Shown here: positions 1-10,121 of the stretch, piece by piece | Numbering within the stretch: the stretch's first letter is position 1 | Layout: each line of letters opens with the position of its first letter | Source of the DNA: Pinus tabuliformis | Lineage: Eukaryota; Streptophyta; Pinopsida; Pinales; Pinaceae | Reading direction: 5' to 3' | Length of the DNA stretch: 64,000 bases | Assembly: GCA_031772625.1 (NCBI GenBank) | Contig: CM062811.1 | Span: 645,248,820-645,312,819 of the forward strand | Notes under the pieces: generated by a model | Database searches by the model: none | Seen by the model: only the letters and a program-made list of their open reading frames with translations | What the model was told of the DNA's origin: nothing | Made by a program: the position numbers and the translations under genes

Positions 1-2137
1 ATGTCGAATAGTCCAATCCCAAGGAATCCTCGAAAGTGGTGAATCTTTGCAGAGAATCTTTAAAAGTGGTGAATATGATGTTAGGGTGTTTTTTAAAAGG
101 GAGTGATAATTGAGATAGCTATATATTTTAAAAGAATATGTTTTTAGGGGTTATAAGAGTGTGAAGGACCATTTTCCATTCTAGGGAAAGGGAAAGGTTT
201 ATATTTAGGGATTAGGATAGTTTTTAATTTTTATTTCAAGGTAATAAGATCATTGAGGAAAGATATTATAAAAATATAATTGTTGATGGAGATTTATAAT
301 GATAATTAAATATTTTTATAAAGGTATAAGGTAGGGTTAAAGATTGTTGTTATAAATAGTTTATAGGATAAATAAAGAGATAGAATTGTTTGAAAGAATG
401 GAGTTATTTCATGCGCTTAGCGCAGTAAATAACAAGGTAGTTGGGTTAATGTAGCAAGTAAGTTAGATAAACGAGTATTTTAAAATAAAATCCGGTAAGT
501 AAGGGTATTAATCCCACAAGAGTTCAACCTTGAGCTAACAATGACATATTTTTGTAAGATTAGAGGATTTAGATTATATTACTGCGAGAAAAAATGTGAT
601 TATAACATTGATGGATTGGTTTGGTCTATCGTTAGGGAGGTCAAAGCAATAGCACATAAACAAAATTTTCATATTGCTCACATTCTTTCTGACCTGAGAG
701 TCTGGGAATTTAAACCAAAAACAAGGATATACATAGACAAAATTACATAAACTAAGAGACCAAAATACATTCTGAAACAAGTAGAAGAATAGAGACGGTA
801 TAGAGAGAGTTATCATTTTTCCTAGAGTTGCACTTGAGTTGTCATTCTACAGGGTGTTAAGTATGAGCTCGAGGGTGAGAGTCATCTCCTGTGGTTGATG
901 GAGGCTGGGTAGTAGATAGAATTTGGTTGAGGTTGTCATCCATGTCATTCAGCATGTTCTCCATGTTGTTCATTCTATCCAGGAATTCTAACATCAAATA
1001 AGGAGCTCTTGTTAGGTGTCAACCCTGTCAGTAAGTACCCGGCCCATGAGTGTCTCAGTATGCCATTACAGGTTAATATTCTTAAGCAGAGGCCCTCGCC
1101 CTCGTGGAGTTTCTATTATCATGAATATAATCTTGTGTTTCTCGCTCCACGTGATGATTTGGCACATATCTTCTAGCCTAGCGAACTTTCCCTTTGATGT
1201 AAGCGATAGCTCACTACATGACCTCAAGAACGAGACGTTGATAATGGTCCACAATGGCTCCGGTGGAATCCTGAGCATGGGAGGCATGCAGGGAGGGAGG
1301 AGTAGGAGAGGGGGGTTGTCTTGATCTGCCCCTATGTTCTGCCTCTATGGAGATGGTGGTGCAACATCGAACCATGACTGAGTGAGAGGTAGGGGCGGCA
1401 GAAAGTCGATTGAAAGGAGGAACAAGTCGATGGTGGGTAAAAATAAACTAGATATAGGTTAACCTTTCTAACTGAAAGTGGGGGGGGGGGGGGGGTAAAA
1501 ATTGTGAGGAGGCTCAGGTGAGGAAACCTGCAACAAAAATAAAGCCAAGCATGGGGACAGAGAGACAAGATCCGAAATTCCAAATCGGAGCAAGAAGAGA
1601 GGTTGTGGAAAAGAACCAATCCTGAAGTGAGTTGCAAGGGGAGTAAAGGGGAGTAAAGGAGATAGAGATCCTTGTAAAGGAGAGGCATGGATGATAACCG
1701 AAAGTGGAGATCCTAAGGGGTTGATTGCAAGTGCAAACGTCGGGGATTACATGCCGCTTGCAAGCTAGAGTCATTGATAGAGTGTTGCAGGACCCCATGA
1801 CCATATGCCCTATTTTAAAGGCTTCGAGAATTGGCTGTATTTTTCTCTTAATGATCCAACATGATATGCTTTGCTTCTTTAAATGAGAGTGGTGTAGTCA
1901 CCTACACAAAACCATGAATGTGTGCTCGATTCGAAGAGTGTGAGATCTACGAAATGATAGTAGCCCACCTCCTTTCGTACAAATGCCTCTAATACCATAA
2001 ATATCATCCTCTACTGAGAATTGTGATGGTGGTGGCAGATATGCCATGCAGGTCGCTAGGTGTGCGCATCTTGCCTCCCTCTCATATGATTACTACAGAT
2101 CATGGTCAATCAGGAAAATTAATGTTGTGCACCCACC
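1..2137. other. No recognisable gene
   Basis: AT-rich unassigned DNA. The only coding-like stretch is on the minus strand between about 1290 and 850. It reads a short Met/Asn/Asp-rich segment (MLEFLDRMNNMENML and onward) but is broken by stops, and I do not recognise it. The remaining short frames look like chance. Confidence 0.5.
1480..1495. repeat. Poly-G homopolymer
   Basis: An uninterrupted run of 16 G follows a GAAAGT context. Its length is likely to be unreliable in sequencing or assembly. Confidence 0.9.
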
Positions 2138-2353
2138 TTAGGGAACTTTGTCTTGTTCAACAATGTCCTGACATTCATGCTTCCATTGAGCAACAAAAAT
2201 TTGTTCCCATAGAGATTCCATGACCTCTAAAGTGAAGTTGAGCCCTTCATTGGCAAGCATGTTTACCAACTTGTTGCCCTTTCTTAGTATGTGTTGGAAA
2301 GCGAGTGCATTGAAGTTTAGGAGTTGTTTTGTGATATTCTCTAGACTAGCCAA
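2138..2353 (-). pseudogene. RNase H (RVT_3-type) fragment of a plant non-LTR element
   Basis: The minus strand reads LENITKQLLNFNALAFQHIL, then RKGNKLVNMLANEG. This matches the C-terminal helix and H-x-x-R-x-x-N-x-x-A-D segment of the RNase H-like domain at the end of many plant LINE ORF2 proteins. The usual Asp of the -AD- pair reads Asn here (VNMLANEG). Only about 70 residues survive, with stops upstream. Nothing around it belongs to the same element, so it is a remnant. The family call is from motif recognition; I could not search for homologues. Confidence 0.55.
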
Positions 2354-2536
2354 AAGTCTCCAACTCCTTTAGCTCGATTAGCCCCGCCTACCACCATCTA
2401 TTTGATCTTTGCAAAGAAATGTAGTAAGATCATTTCACAGACTAGGAAGTTTGTTTTCCTTATGATTCACCCTCAGGACAAGAAGAAGATTGTGGCCACA
2501 AATTCCAAACATGGCTCCTCCACACAGTAGTAGCAG

Positions 2537-3117
2537 ATGGACAAGGTCATGGAGGAGTACAAGGACATTTTCACCTCACCTGCGGGGGTACCTCTCCATT
2601 GTCAGGTCAAGCACTCCATCGATCTGACCCCAAGCGCGTCATTCCCAATGGATCAATATATCGATGTTGTGTTCTGGAGAAGAATGAGATCAAGAGGCAA
2701 ATTCAGGAGTTGTTGTAGAAAGGGCGCATTAGGAAAAGCTCATCACCCTGTGGGAGTCTGATTGTATTGGTACATAAGAAGGATGGGACCTGGAGACTCT
2801 ATATTGACTATCGCGTGCCAAACAAAATCATTGTCTATAATAGGTACCCAATCCCATGGATTGATGACCTTCTGGACCAGCTCAAGGGGGCCAAATATTC
2901 CAGCAATATTAACTTGAAGTTTGGTTAATTCTGATGTGTGGAAGACTGCCTTCAAATCCAAGGAGGGACTTTTCAAATGGTTGGTCATGCCTTTCAAGTT
3001 GACGAATGTTACTGCAACCTTCATGAAGTTGATGGATGACATCTTGTGACCCTTCACCAATGCATTTGTGGTGGTGTATTTAGATGACATCTTAATCTTC
3101 AACCAAAGTTGGGAATG
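2537..3117 (+). pseudogene. Ty3/gypsy reverse transcriptase fragment
   Basis: Three frames together spell a Ty3/gypsy RT. First, about 2537-2680, MDKVMEEYKDIFTSPAGVPL leads into HSIDLTP. Next, about 2728-2928, SSPCGSLIVLVHKKDGTWRL leads into YNRYPIPWIDDLLDQLKGAKYSS. Last, about 2938-3117, [20 protein letters not shown] leads into VVVYLDDILIFN. The order and spacing are those of RT motifs 1-5. The YLDD box is intact, but the motif A Asp reads Asn (NINLKFG). At least two frameshifts and several stops make it inactive. No matching LTR, gag or integrase was seen nearby, so it is an old isolated fragment, probably of chromovirus type. Confidence 0.85.
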
Positions 3118-3520
3118 AACAAGAGGTTAGTCATGATGATAATACATGGAATGAATACTTTGATACAATTGTTATACTTTGCGGGTGTTATAAATAAGTT
3201 CAGTTATAAATTAATGGACGATATAAGTACATCATATAGTCTAATCTCTAACCTTGGAAAAAATAATGCATGTATCAATTATTTTAGGTTGGCAATGGAA
3301 TCAGAACAAATGAGGAGTTTAATCATTTTGATAGACCAATACAAATACCTGCATATGGACGTGGCCTACGCCGTACAATTAAATCACGCAAAAAGAAATG
3401 GGTGGAAGAGGATATGACAATGGAGTTTTTAAATGAAATAGAAAATCAACACAATGAACAAGAGGTTGGTCATGATGATACTACATGCATAGATGAATAA
3501 TTTGAGACAATTGTTGTTTT
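3108..3520 (+). repeat. Direct repeat pair, about 65 bp, 345 bp apart
   Basis: Two similar blocks start at about 3113 and 3458. Both begin AATGAACAAGAGGTT and continue through GTCATGATGAT and ACATG to a GATACAATTGTT/GAGACAATTGTT end. Both translate in one frame as NEQEV(S/G)HDD(N/T)T followed by a (D/E)TIV motif, so the duplicated block may once have been coding. Confidence 0.7.
3288..3500 (+). CDS. Unrecognised exon-like frame 1
   Basis: Directly after a TTATTTTAG acceptor-like sequence, 70 codons are open to a TAA stop. The frame reads VGNGIRTNEEFNHFDRPIQI, then a basic stretch (RGLRRTIKSRKKKWVEED) and an acidic tail. The composition is protein-like: clustered basic residues, few Cys, and a long run without stops in AT-rich DNA. 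There is no ATG at the start, which fits an internal or terminal exon. I do not recognise the family. A decayed DNA transposon protein is possible. Confidence 0.3.
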   Translation, partial: VGNGIRTNEEFNHFDRPIQIPAYGRGLRRTIKSRKKKWVEEDMTMEFLNEIENQHNEQEVGHDDTTCIDE

Positions 3521-3729
3521 TGGATGTTCCTAAGGTAGAAAATCTAAGAATATGAAATTAATGTGGCTTGTTTTTAAAATAATGTGTTCAAAAATAATAT
3601 TTTTAATTTATTGTATACATGTATAATGTTGTTTTGTTGAGTAATTTATTGCGTATATCTTTGAAATGGATCCATGTTCTATACAGTAATTGCTATCTAA
3701 CATTAAATAATGGTTGCATTTAATTATAG

Positions 3730-3963
3730 GTAAACGATGTTGATGATACACCTATTAATGATCAAGATCCAACTAGACCATTAAGAATTCAACGAGATGA
3801 TCCAATTCATCCTTTAAACCATACTAGGAGAAGAAGAGAAGCATTGAAGAGAGCACTACCACGTGAAAAATTTGAGGAATTGATGAAATTAGCATACATT
3901 GATGACATGCCATCCACTACTCAGAGTAGAGATGTCGATGGAAATGTAATGCATGAAGAATGA
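3730..3963 (+). CDS. Unrecognised exon-like frame 2
   Basis: After the acceptor-like ATTTAATTATAG, 77 codons are open to a TGA stop. The frame reads VNDVDDTPINDQDPTRPLRI, then an Arg-rich segment (HTRRRREALKRALPREKFEEL) and an acidic end. It sits about 230 bp after frame 1, with intron-like AT-rich DNA between. The two could be neighbouring exons of one degraded gene, but frame 1 already ends in a stop. No family is recognised. Confidence 0.3.
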   Translation, partial: VNDVDDTPINDQDPTRPLRIQRDDPIHPLNHTRRRREALKRALPREKFEELMKLAYIDDMPSTTQSRDVDGNVMHEE

Positions 3964-4024
3964 TAGTAATACGTATCCAGAAGATGGTATTGAAACTAGT
4001 AATTGTTCACGAATCCATAAGATT

Positions 4025-4660
4025 GTAAGGTCATTCTCATTATCATAATCATTGTCATCATCATCACCATCATCCTTGTCATTGTTATTGCCATCATTAC
4101 ATTATCATCATAATCACCATTCATGCCATCATCATCATCATTATGGACATTGTTTGCAATTGTTCATAATTGTAGATGTTGTAAGAAATATCATCAACCC
4201 AAAAAAAGTGATCAGTGCTAGAAAAGGGTTGTTTAGGACACAGTGATATACGTAAGAGAAATAACAACTCTATTTTTGACAGATGATCGATGACGATCAT
4301 CATCACCACCATTATCATCGTCATTGTCATTTTTATCATCCCCGTCATCATCATTAATGTAATTTCTATCGACATTGTTGTAATCATGCATCATCATCAT
4401 TCATGCCATTATTGTTTTTGATGATGACCTAGATGAAAATAATGATCATGACACCAAAGATAATGCTTATGATTATGACAATGACAACATCTAAAATTGG
4501 GAAGATTCGCCAACTTCATTAGCATCGTCATCATCATAATCATTGCCATCATCATCATTGTCATTGTAACCACTATCGTCTTTATCATCATAATCACAAT
4601 TCATGTCATCGCCATCATCTTCATTTTCATCATTGTCAATATTATTGACATTGTCATCAA
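4025..4660. repeat. CAT/ATC-rich degenerate microsatellite
   Basis: Imperfect runs of CAT, ATC and ATT trinucleotides fill most of this interval, in patches at about 4030-4145, 4285-4410 and 4520-4660. A non-satellite block starting TTGTTCATAATT and including AAATATCATCAA (about 4158-4225) recurs at about 4657-4727. The array therefore includes a roughly 500-bp duplication. Met/His/Ile-rich frames read from it are artefacts of the repeat. Confidence 0.8.
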
Positions 4661-4734
4661 TTGTTCATAATTTTCAATGCCATAAGGAATATCATCAATG
4701 CAGAAAATATGATGAGTGTTGGAAAAGGGATGCA

Positions 4735-6185
4735 AAAGCGAGCATAGAAATGGGGGCAACAATAGAAGTAAAATTGGATGAAAAGTGGATACAACATAAG
4801 TAGATGCACAACAACATGAAAAACCTGACACAAAAGTGGATGCAAAAGTAGATGCAGTTGTCAATGCAAACTTGGATGCAACCATGAAGGCAAAAGTGGA
4901 AGCAAACATGGGTCCAATGGTAGGTGTAAAACTTGGCACGAATTGTGGTGAAACAAATGTGGATGCAACAACGGAAACAAAAGTATATGCAAAAAATGGA
5001 TGAAACAAAAGTGGATGCAATAGGGGATGCAAACGTGGAAGCAAATGTGGTTGCAATGGTAGGCGTAAGATATGGTGCAACAAAAGTGGATGTAATAATA
5101 GACAAAAAATATGCAAAATAAGATGCAAAAATGGATGTAAAAGTGGAAGCAAACATTGATGCAACAGGCAAAACAAAATTGGATGCAAAAAATGGATATA
5201 ATGTAAGTAGATGAAAAAGTAGATACAAAACGAGATGCAAAACCCAATGCATAAACCTGACATAAAAGTGGATGCAAAAATAGATGCAATATTTGATGCA
5301 AAAGAGGATGTGAACATGGATGCAAAATTGGAAGCAAACGTGGATACAACAGTGAGTGCAAAACATGGTGCAAATTGTGGCATAACAAAAGTGGATGTAA
5401 TGATAGATGCAAAAAAAGAATCAAAGTATGATGCAAATGAAGATGTAAAAAGGGATGCAAAAAGTGAAATTTAAAATGGGTGCAACAGTGGATGCAAAAT
5501 TGTGTGCAAAAGTGGATGCAATAGAAGTCGATGCAAAAGTAGATGCAAAACGAGACACAAAACCTGATGCAAATCCCGGTCCAAAATTGGATACAAAAAG
5601 GGATGCAAAAATAGATGTAGTAGTTGATGAAAACCTAGACGCAAATGAGGATGCAAACGTGGATGCAAAATTATAATCAAAAGTGGGTGCAAAAGGAGGT
5701 GCCAAACTAGGCACTAATTATGGCACAAAAATATTAGATGCAATAGTGGGTACAATAATAGATGCAAAAAAGGATGTAAATATGGATGCCAAACAAGAGG
5801 GAAAAGTGGATGCAACAAAATTAGATGCAAAATTTTATGAAAAACTAGACACAAAACTCGATGTAAAACTTGGCACAAAAGGGATGCACAAATGGATGAA
5901 AAAATGGTTGCAAAAAAGGATGCAAAAGTCGATGCAAAAGTTGATGCAAGTGTAGGTGGAAAAAGTGGATGCAAATGAGGATGCAAAAGTATGTCAAACA
6001 AAATTAGGTGCCAAACTTGATGCAAAACCTGGTGTAAAGGATGACACAAACTTTGGCATAAAATTTGGTGCAAAACGTGGTGCAAAACCTATTGCAATAC
6101 CTGGTGCTAAACTTGGTGTAAGATTTGGTGCAAAACTTGATGCAAATTTTGTGTCAAGTTTTGCACCATATTTGATAAATGGATG
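4735..6185. repeat. 12-bp degenerate minisatellite, about 1.45 kb
   Basis: The core GATGCAAAAGTG (often GATGCAAAATTG or GATGCAAACGTG) recurs with 12-bp periodicity for over 1.4 kb, roughly 100-120 degenerate copies. Because 12 is a multiple of three, all frames are periodic. The plus strand gives (V/L)DAK tetrapeptides and the minus strand gives FAST or LHPL repeats. Plus frame 1 stays in phase from 5455 to 6192 with only two stops. Later units drift toward GAK. I treat it as satellite DNA, not a gene. Confidence 0.85.
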
Positions 6186-6235
6186 CAAATAGCACCAAAA
6201 ATGGGCTCTAGATGCAAAAAAAGAAGTAAAAAGGG

Positions 6236-6625
6236 ACGCTAATCGCTGGTTTTGTTGTAGTGAACACAGGCGCTTATACATGTCCATCGCGCTCACTACC
6301 TCTTCATGAAGAAAGTGGGAAGAAATAGCATCCTATCTCAAGAAAACTCAAGTTCAAGCTCAGACTACGGAGAGTAAAGTCGGAATTCCCCCAGAGTCAG
6401 TGCTCATACCGAATGGTAATTCCCCTAGAGTCGGTGCCCTTCGATGCGCCGCAGTTTGCAAGAAATTCCCCATTACTTCTTCATGTTCGTAAAGAGGCAG
6501 TGAGAGTGATGGACATGTATAAGCACCTATTTTCTCTCTTGCCTGATTATTTCGACTTTACTCTCCATAGTCTGAGCTTGAACTTGAGTTGTCTTGAGAT
6601 AGGATGTTATTTCTTCCCACTTTGA
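6236..6625. mobile_element. R-family repeat copy A, palindromic
   Basis: A left arm at about 6316-6385 (AAAGTGGGAAGAAATAGCAT and onward through AGCTCAGACTACGGAGAGTAAAGTCG) is almost the exact reverse complement of the right arm at about 6553-6624, ending TTATTTCTTCCCACTTT. The arms are about 70 bp. The 170 bp between them carry a plus-strand frame (6413 onward, PQFARNSPLLLH then MDMYKHLFSLLPDYFDFTL) that recurs on the minus strand in copies near 17.3 and 63.7 kb. Bases 6260-6312 hold a further inverted piece of the same family. No clear target duplication was found. The element class is unknown; a MITE- or MULE-like foldback is possible. Confidence 0.55.
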
Positions 6626-7329
6626 ACAAATGAAGCTTCTGTATCCTCTCGAAACCATCTGATCTGTGAGGTAAGGTTTCGGACACCTTCCAGGAGCAAG
6701 TGCCACTACTCTATCTGTAAAGCTACTTCTCTCTACTGCCCTCTCTTTATCATTGTGCAGATAGCCCACTTTATATTCTGGTGGGCAGATTCCTTCATAA
6801 ACTGGGTAGTTTCAACAAAGGACAAGTTTAGCAAGTGGTTCATTTCAACAATCGGCATATTAGTCCAAAGACAGATCGCGGTTGTTTCAAATAGAGAGTC
6901 TCAGGCCTTGAATAACATGAAGGTAACAAGCATGTCACAAAAGGAAAAACCTCCATAAAAAACAGTTCAAATACCGTTTCACATTGAATCCATTAAACCA
7001 ATGGAATAATATAAAGAATCAGTGCTTTACTACATAATCGATAGAATAATACAAAGAATCAGCATATTTCCCCAAACCCGATGTCTTTATCATCAGAGGC
7101 CATAATCTATCGATGCCGCAAATTGCAATCGAAGAACCAGGGGTGATTCTCCATAACTTCTGCTACACTATGCGATGGGCAATGTGTGAACTGACGGACT
7201 TGACGAAACTATTAACCACAACCCATAACTGCGTCACATCCAGGATCCATCGCAATTCACAATCGGTGGAGCCAGGGGGTAACATATATATGAGACTCTA
7301 GTTGTGTGATGTCGCAATCACAACCCTGA
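6626..7329. other. No recognisable gene
   Basis: Unassigned DNA between the palindromic R copy and the probable gypsy LTR. Short frames exist but none resembles a known protein. Confidence 0.5.
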
Positions 7330-7633
7330 CTGTAAAGCCCCCGAGTCATCCAGTGCGACCAGCGAAGGGCGCACGACAGGTGACCGATGAGTTGGAGGTG
7401 TGATCGGCAAGTTGGGCATGCCCACATAGTTCAAATATTTCACTGAACGGTGGAAAACGTGAAAGTCATTATGAAAAAATGACTAAGTGCTGAGAAATCA
7501 TGGTGAACTTATATGGTGGGTGGTCCCATGTGTGGGTGCCCCACACCATGGCCGACAGTGAAAATATGATGGAATGACATATGTGTGGGTCGGCTTGGCC
7601 ATAGGGCGAAGCAACTACCATGGGCATCCATCA

Positions 7634-7644
7634 TATATATAAAG
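7634..7644 (+). promoter_or_regulatory. TATA box of the gypsy LTR
   Basis: TATATATAAAG inside the probable LTR, at a plausible U3 position, would start transcription near 7665-7675 toward the primer site and gag. Confidence 0.45.
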
Positions 7645-8651
7645 GTAAAGTAATGGTGGGTAAGGCATCAACATTCCAACAAGGAGTTTCTAAGTGTCTT
7701 GCAAAGCAAGGGTGTGAGCTCACTTGGGAGTTCTGAAATCTTGGCGAGGTACAGGCGGAGCTCATGGCGGAAGCACTTAGGCACAGAACTGGAGAGCGTT
7801 TCGGCTGGCCGTAGTAGCACGAATCCATAGGGCGGGTCGACACGTTCAGGCCATAGCGAGTTGAACGAGAATCAGGCTGCAAACTTGGCCACGAGCTGGG
7901 CGTGCACACATGGAGGCATCGGGTAGACCGCGGTTTGCCACATCAGGCGATCCAAGTGAGCCGGGCAAGCTCGGGCAAAGGCAATGATGGGTTGAATGAG
8001 TGGGGTTCAGTGACTCGGCCGGGTAGGTGAGTCGAGTGTCCGGGTGAGGGTGAACAAGCACAGTGAGATGATTCAGTTGGCGGGCGACACAACAGCTTAG
8101 CAGGTGGACGAGCTCGGGCAGTGGGCGCTCAGGTGAGTGAGCGGCGAGTTGGTGGAGCACGTGAGGTGGGTTGACACAACGAACTAGGTGTTTGTGGATG
8201 GAGGAGAATGCTTGGTGAATGCGTTGGAGTACTTGAATGGCAGGCGCGCCCAAGGTGATTTGGGTGACTCGTGGGCCGGGCGACACGGCAGGATGAGTCG
8301 GGGTGACAATCTGTTTGTGCAATGGGTGAAGGAGGTACTGCGGAAGGTTGGTGCGATGGGTAGGTGAGTTGCGGGTGTGCGTCGAGTAGCCGACATGACC
8401 TAGTAGTGCTCCATGGGAATTTTAACGACGAGGTGCCAAACTTTTGAACGGTTAGTTAGTTAAGGTGGCTTGCTAGGTCCCTCTACCCGATGAAAGGGCA
8501 GGGTTGCATGGTGTGCAGTCCAAATTTGTAAATTTGTAGGTTGATTGTAAGTTTATGTAAAAACTGAAGATTATCATTATTGTTTGGGCAGACTCATATT
8601 GCAAGGAGTTTCCCCTCCCAGTTTATATCTGCTGTGCACTTTATGTTTAAA

Positions 8652-8676
8652 ATGATAATGATGATGATGATGATGA
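8652..8676. repeat. (GAT)n microsatellite
   Basis: Short ATGATGATG run within the probable LTR. Confidence 0.8.
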
Positions 8677-8707
8677 ATGTAATGTGAATATTTCTGTTGT
8701 GTTAACG

Positions 8708-8777
8708 AAAGATAAATACTTGGTAAAGTTGAAAAATAAACTAAAGATAAATACTTGGTAAAGTTGAAAAATAAACT
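8708..8777. repeat. Perfect 35-bp tandem duplication
   Basis: Two identical 35-bp units beginning AAAGATAAATACTTGG abut at 8742/8743 inside the probable LTR. Perfect identity suggests a recent duplication. Confidence 0.95.
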
Positions 8778-8896
8778 AAGTATAGAAAGTAGGCATAGTC
8801 CACACTTGCAAGTATTGTTAAAAAAAAAGTGAGTGGAGGTGCCACACCCCCCATCGTTCAGTTGGAAGAGTTCTGCCAGGGTAGGGTCGTGATAGT

Positions 8897-8909
8897 TGGT
8901 ATCAAAGCC
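8897..8909 (+). other. Primer binding site, tRNA-iMet type
   Basis: TGGTATCAAAGCC matches the common plant primer site TGGTATCAGAGC with one change. It sits two bases after the LTR end, as in many chromoviruses, and fixes the plus orientation of the element. Confidence 0.75.
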
Positions 8910-9035
8910 CTAATTCAGTGGAATCGGATTTATAAAGATACTGATACGAGGCAAAGAAGTCTGAAGACTTGGCAGGTGGTTCAGGTTTGCAAGTAACTTT
9001 GGTGGATGGTTTATACAAGATCACAAAGAAGGAAG

Positions 9036-9780
9036 ATGGTAGAAATGATGGAGGAACCTCATGTTGTGACAGGTGAATCTAGCAAGGATGCAGGTGAAGC
9101 TTTCTTTGATAGGGTATTGGATCGTATGGAGGAATTTTCTTCTGATATGGCTTTGATGAAGGCCGAGAACATACAAGTTCAATAAGGCTATGCAAAAGTG
9201 AAAGGGGACCTAGAATACCTCAAGATTTGGTACAAGTATACTGAATGGTAGTTTGCACAAACGAAAGAAAAAGTCAAGAAGATTGGTGAAGCAAGAGATC
9301 AAGGTTTGGTTGAAATCTTGAAATTGCAGCAATCTCTTGACGATGCTCAGAATGAGATCGCGGTTTTGAAGAGGGTTGTTGGGCACAACTCAGGTGGAGG
9401 TGTGGCTCAAGTGAAAGTCAAAGAGCCAGACTCTTATGACGAGACAAGGAGTGTGAAAACCCTTGGTAGCTTTCTATGGGATATGGAGCAATACTTGGAG
9501 CGGTTGGGGTTGTCCAATGAGGAAGCCAAAGCGAAGGTGGTTGCTCAATTCTTGATGAAAGACACTAATATGTGGTCGCAAAGGAGGATGGATCAAATTT
9601 CCAATGGCAATGCTGAAGACATAAATTTGTGGGATGGCATGAAGAAGGCTTTGCAAACTCATTTTAGTCCACAAGACGAAACATGGGATGCAAGGATGAA
9701 TATAAAATACATAAAGCAAACGGGAAGTCTCGAGGCATATCAACGATGTTTCTCAAGTGCATTTTTGGAACTACAAGATA
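9036..9780 (+). pseudogene. gag: Ty3/gypsy gag, truncated
   Basis: The frame opens with ATG at 9036 (MVEMMEEPHVVTGES), about 130 bp after the primer site. It keeps one phase, with two in-frame stops near 9183 and 9247. The N-terminal part is coiled-coil-like (LQQSLDDAQNEIAVLKRVV). It is followed by the retrotransposon gag core: LGSFLWDMEQYLERLGL, then a LWDGMKKALQTHFSP segment and TGSLEAYQRCFSSAFLELQD. Homology stops at about 9775, where the sequence runs without a break into segment P. The zinc knuckle and all of pol are missing. The terminal residues SYMSLL come from segment P and not from gag. Confidence 0.85.
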
Positions 9781-10120
9781 GATTTTCATATATGAGCTTG
9801 TTATGAAGAAAAATCTTTCTCAGTTTCTTTAAATTCTTCCCTAGCTCCTCAGAAACGATTTTGCAAAAGCATGGCTAAAACAGGAAAATACACAGTCCAA
9901 AAAATATGCCTTAAAGATGCATTTGAAAATCTCAATATATCACACCTGTGTAGAAACTGGAAGAGGTTAATGTGTTTTGGTTCGTTATTGAGAAAAACCT
10001 CTTAATTTTTTGAAATTCGGCTCCATGTCGTTGGAATCAACGTTTCCAACGGATGACTAAAACAGGGTATTTTGCACAACACTGCACAACAAATAGTTTG
10101 AGTAGCACTCCATGCTCTAT
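9772..10120 (+). repeat. Segment P, partial copy
   Basis: From GATAGATTTTCATATATGAG this matches 12209-12590, 30980-31270 and 53735-54100. It joins gag at its left edge and LINE ORF2 sequence at its right edge (about 10122). Both joins are specific to this copy and are recombination or insertion scars. Confidence 0.8.
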
Positions 10121-10121
10121 A

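Larger units (their letters stand above)
7330..8894 (+). repeat. Probable 5' LTR of a Ty3/gypsy element
   Basis: The 3' boundary is well supported. GGGTCGTGATA is followed after two bases by a tRNA-iMet-type primer site, and then by gag. An expected terminal CA reads TA. The 5' boundary is inferred from TGTAAAGCCCCCGAG at 7330. The interval is GC-richer than its flanks, has a TATA box about 300 bp in, and lacks conserved coding. No partner LTR lies in the window, so the start and the 1.56-kb length are uncertain. Confidence 0.5.

Noticed and set aside
3108-3520. Direct repeats read as a small LTR pair
   Set aside because: Only about 65 bp, no TG...CA ends, primer site or target duplication, and the repeats read as a coding-like block.
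4025-4660. CRISPR-like regular repeats
   Set aside because: Trinucleotide microsatellite without constant repeats and unique spacers. The sequence is plant nuclear.
4601-5383. 260-residue minus-strand frame of FAST/FCIxF repeats resembling a membrane protein
   Set aside because: It is the reverse reading of the 12-bp minisatellite. All frames of a period divisible by three stay open, and its hydrophobicity follows from the repeat.
7846-8322. 158-residue minus-strand frame
   Set aside because: Lies within the probable gypsy LTR, antisense to gag. Open because of GC-rich composition, with no domain-like pattern.
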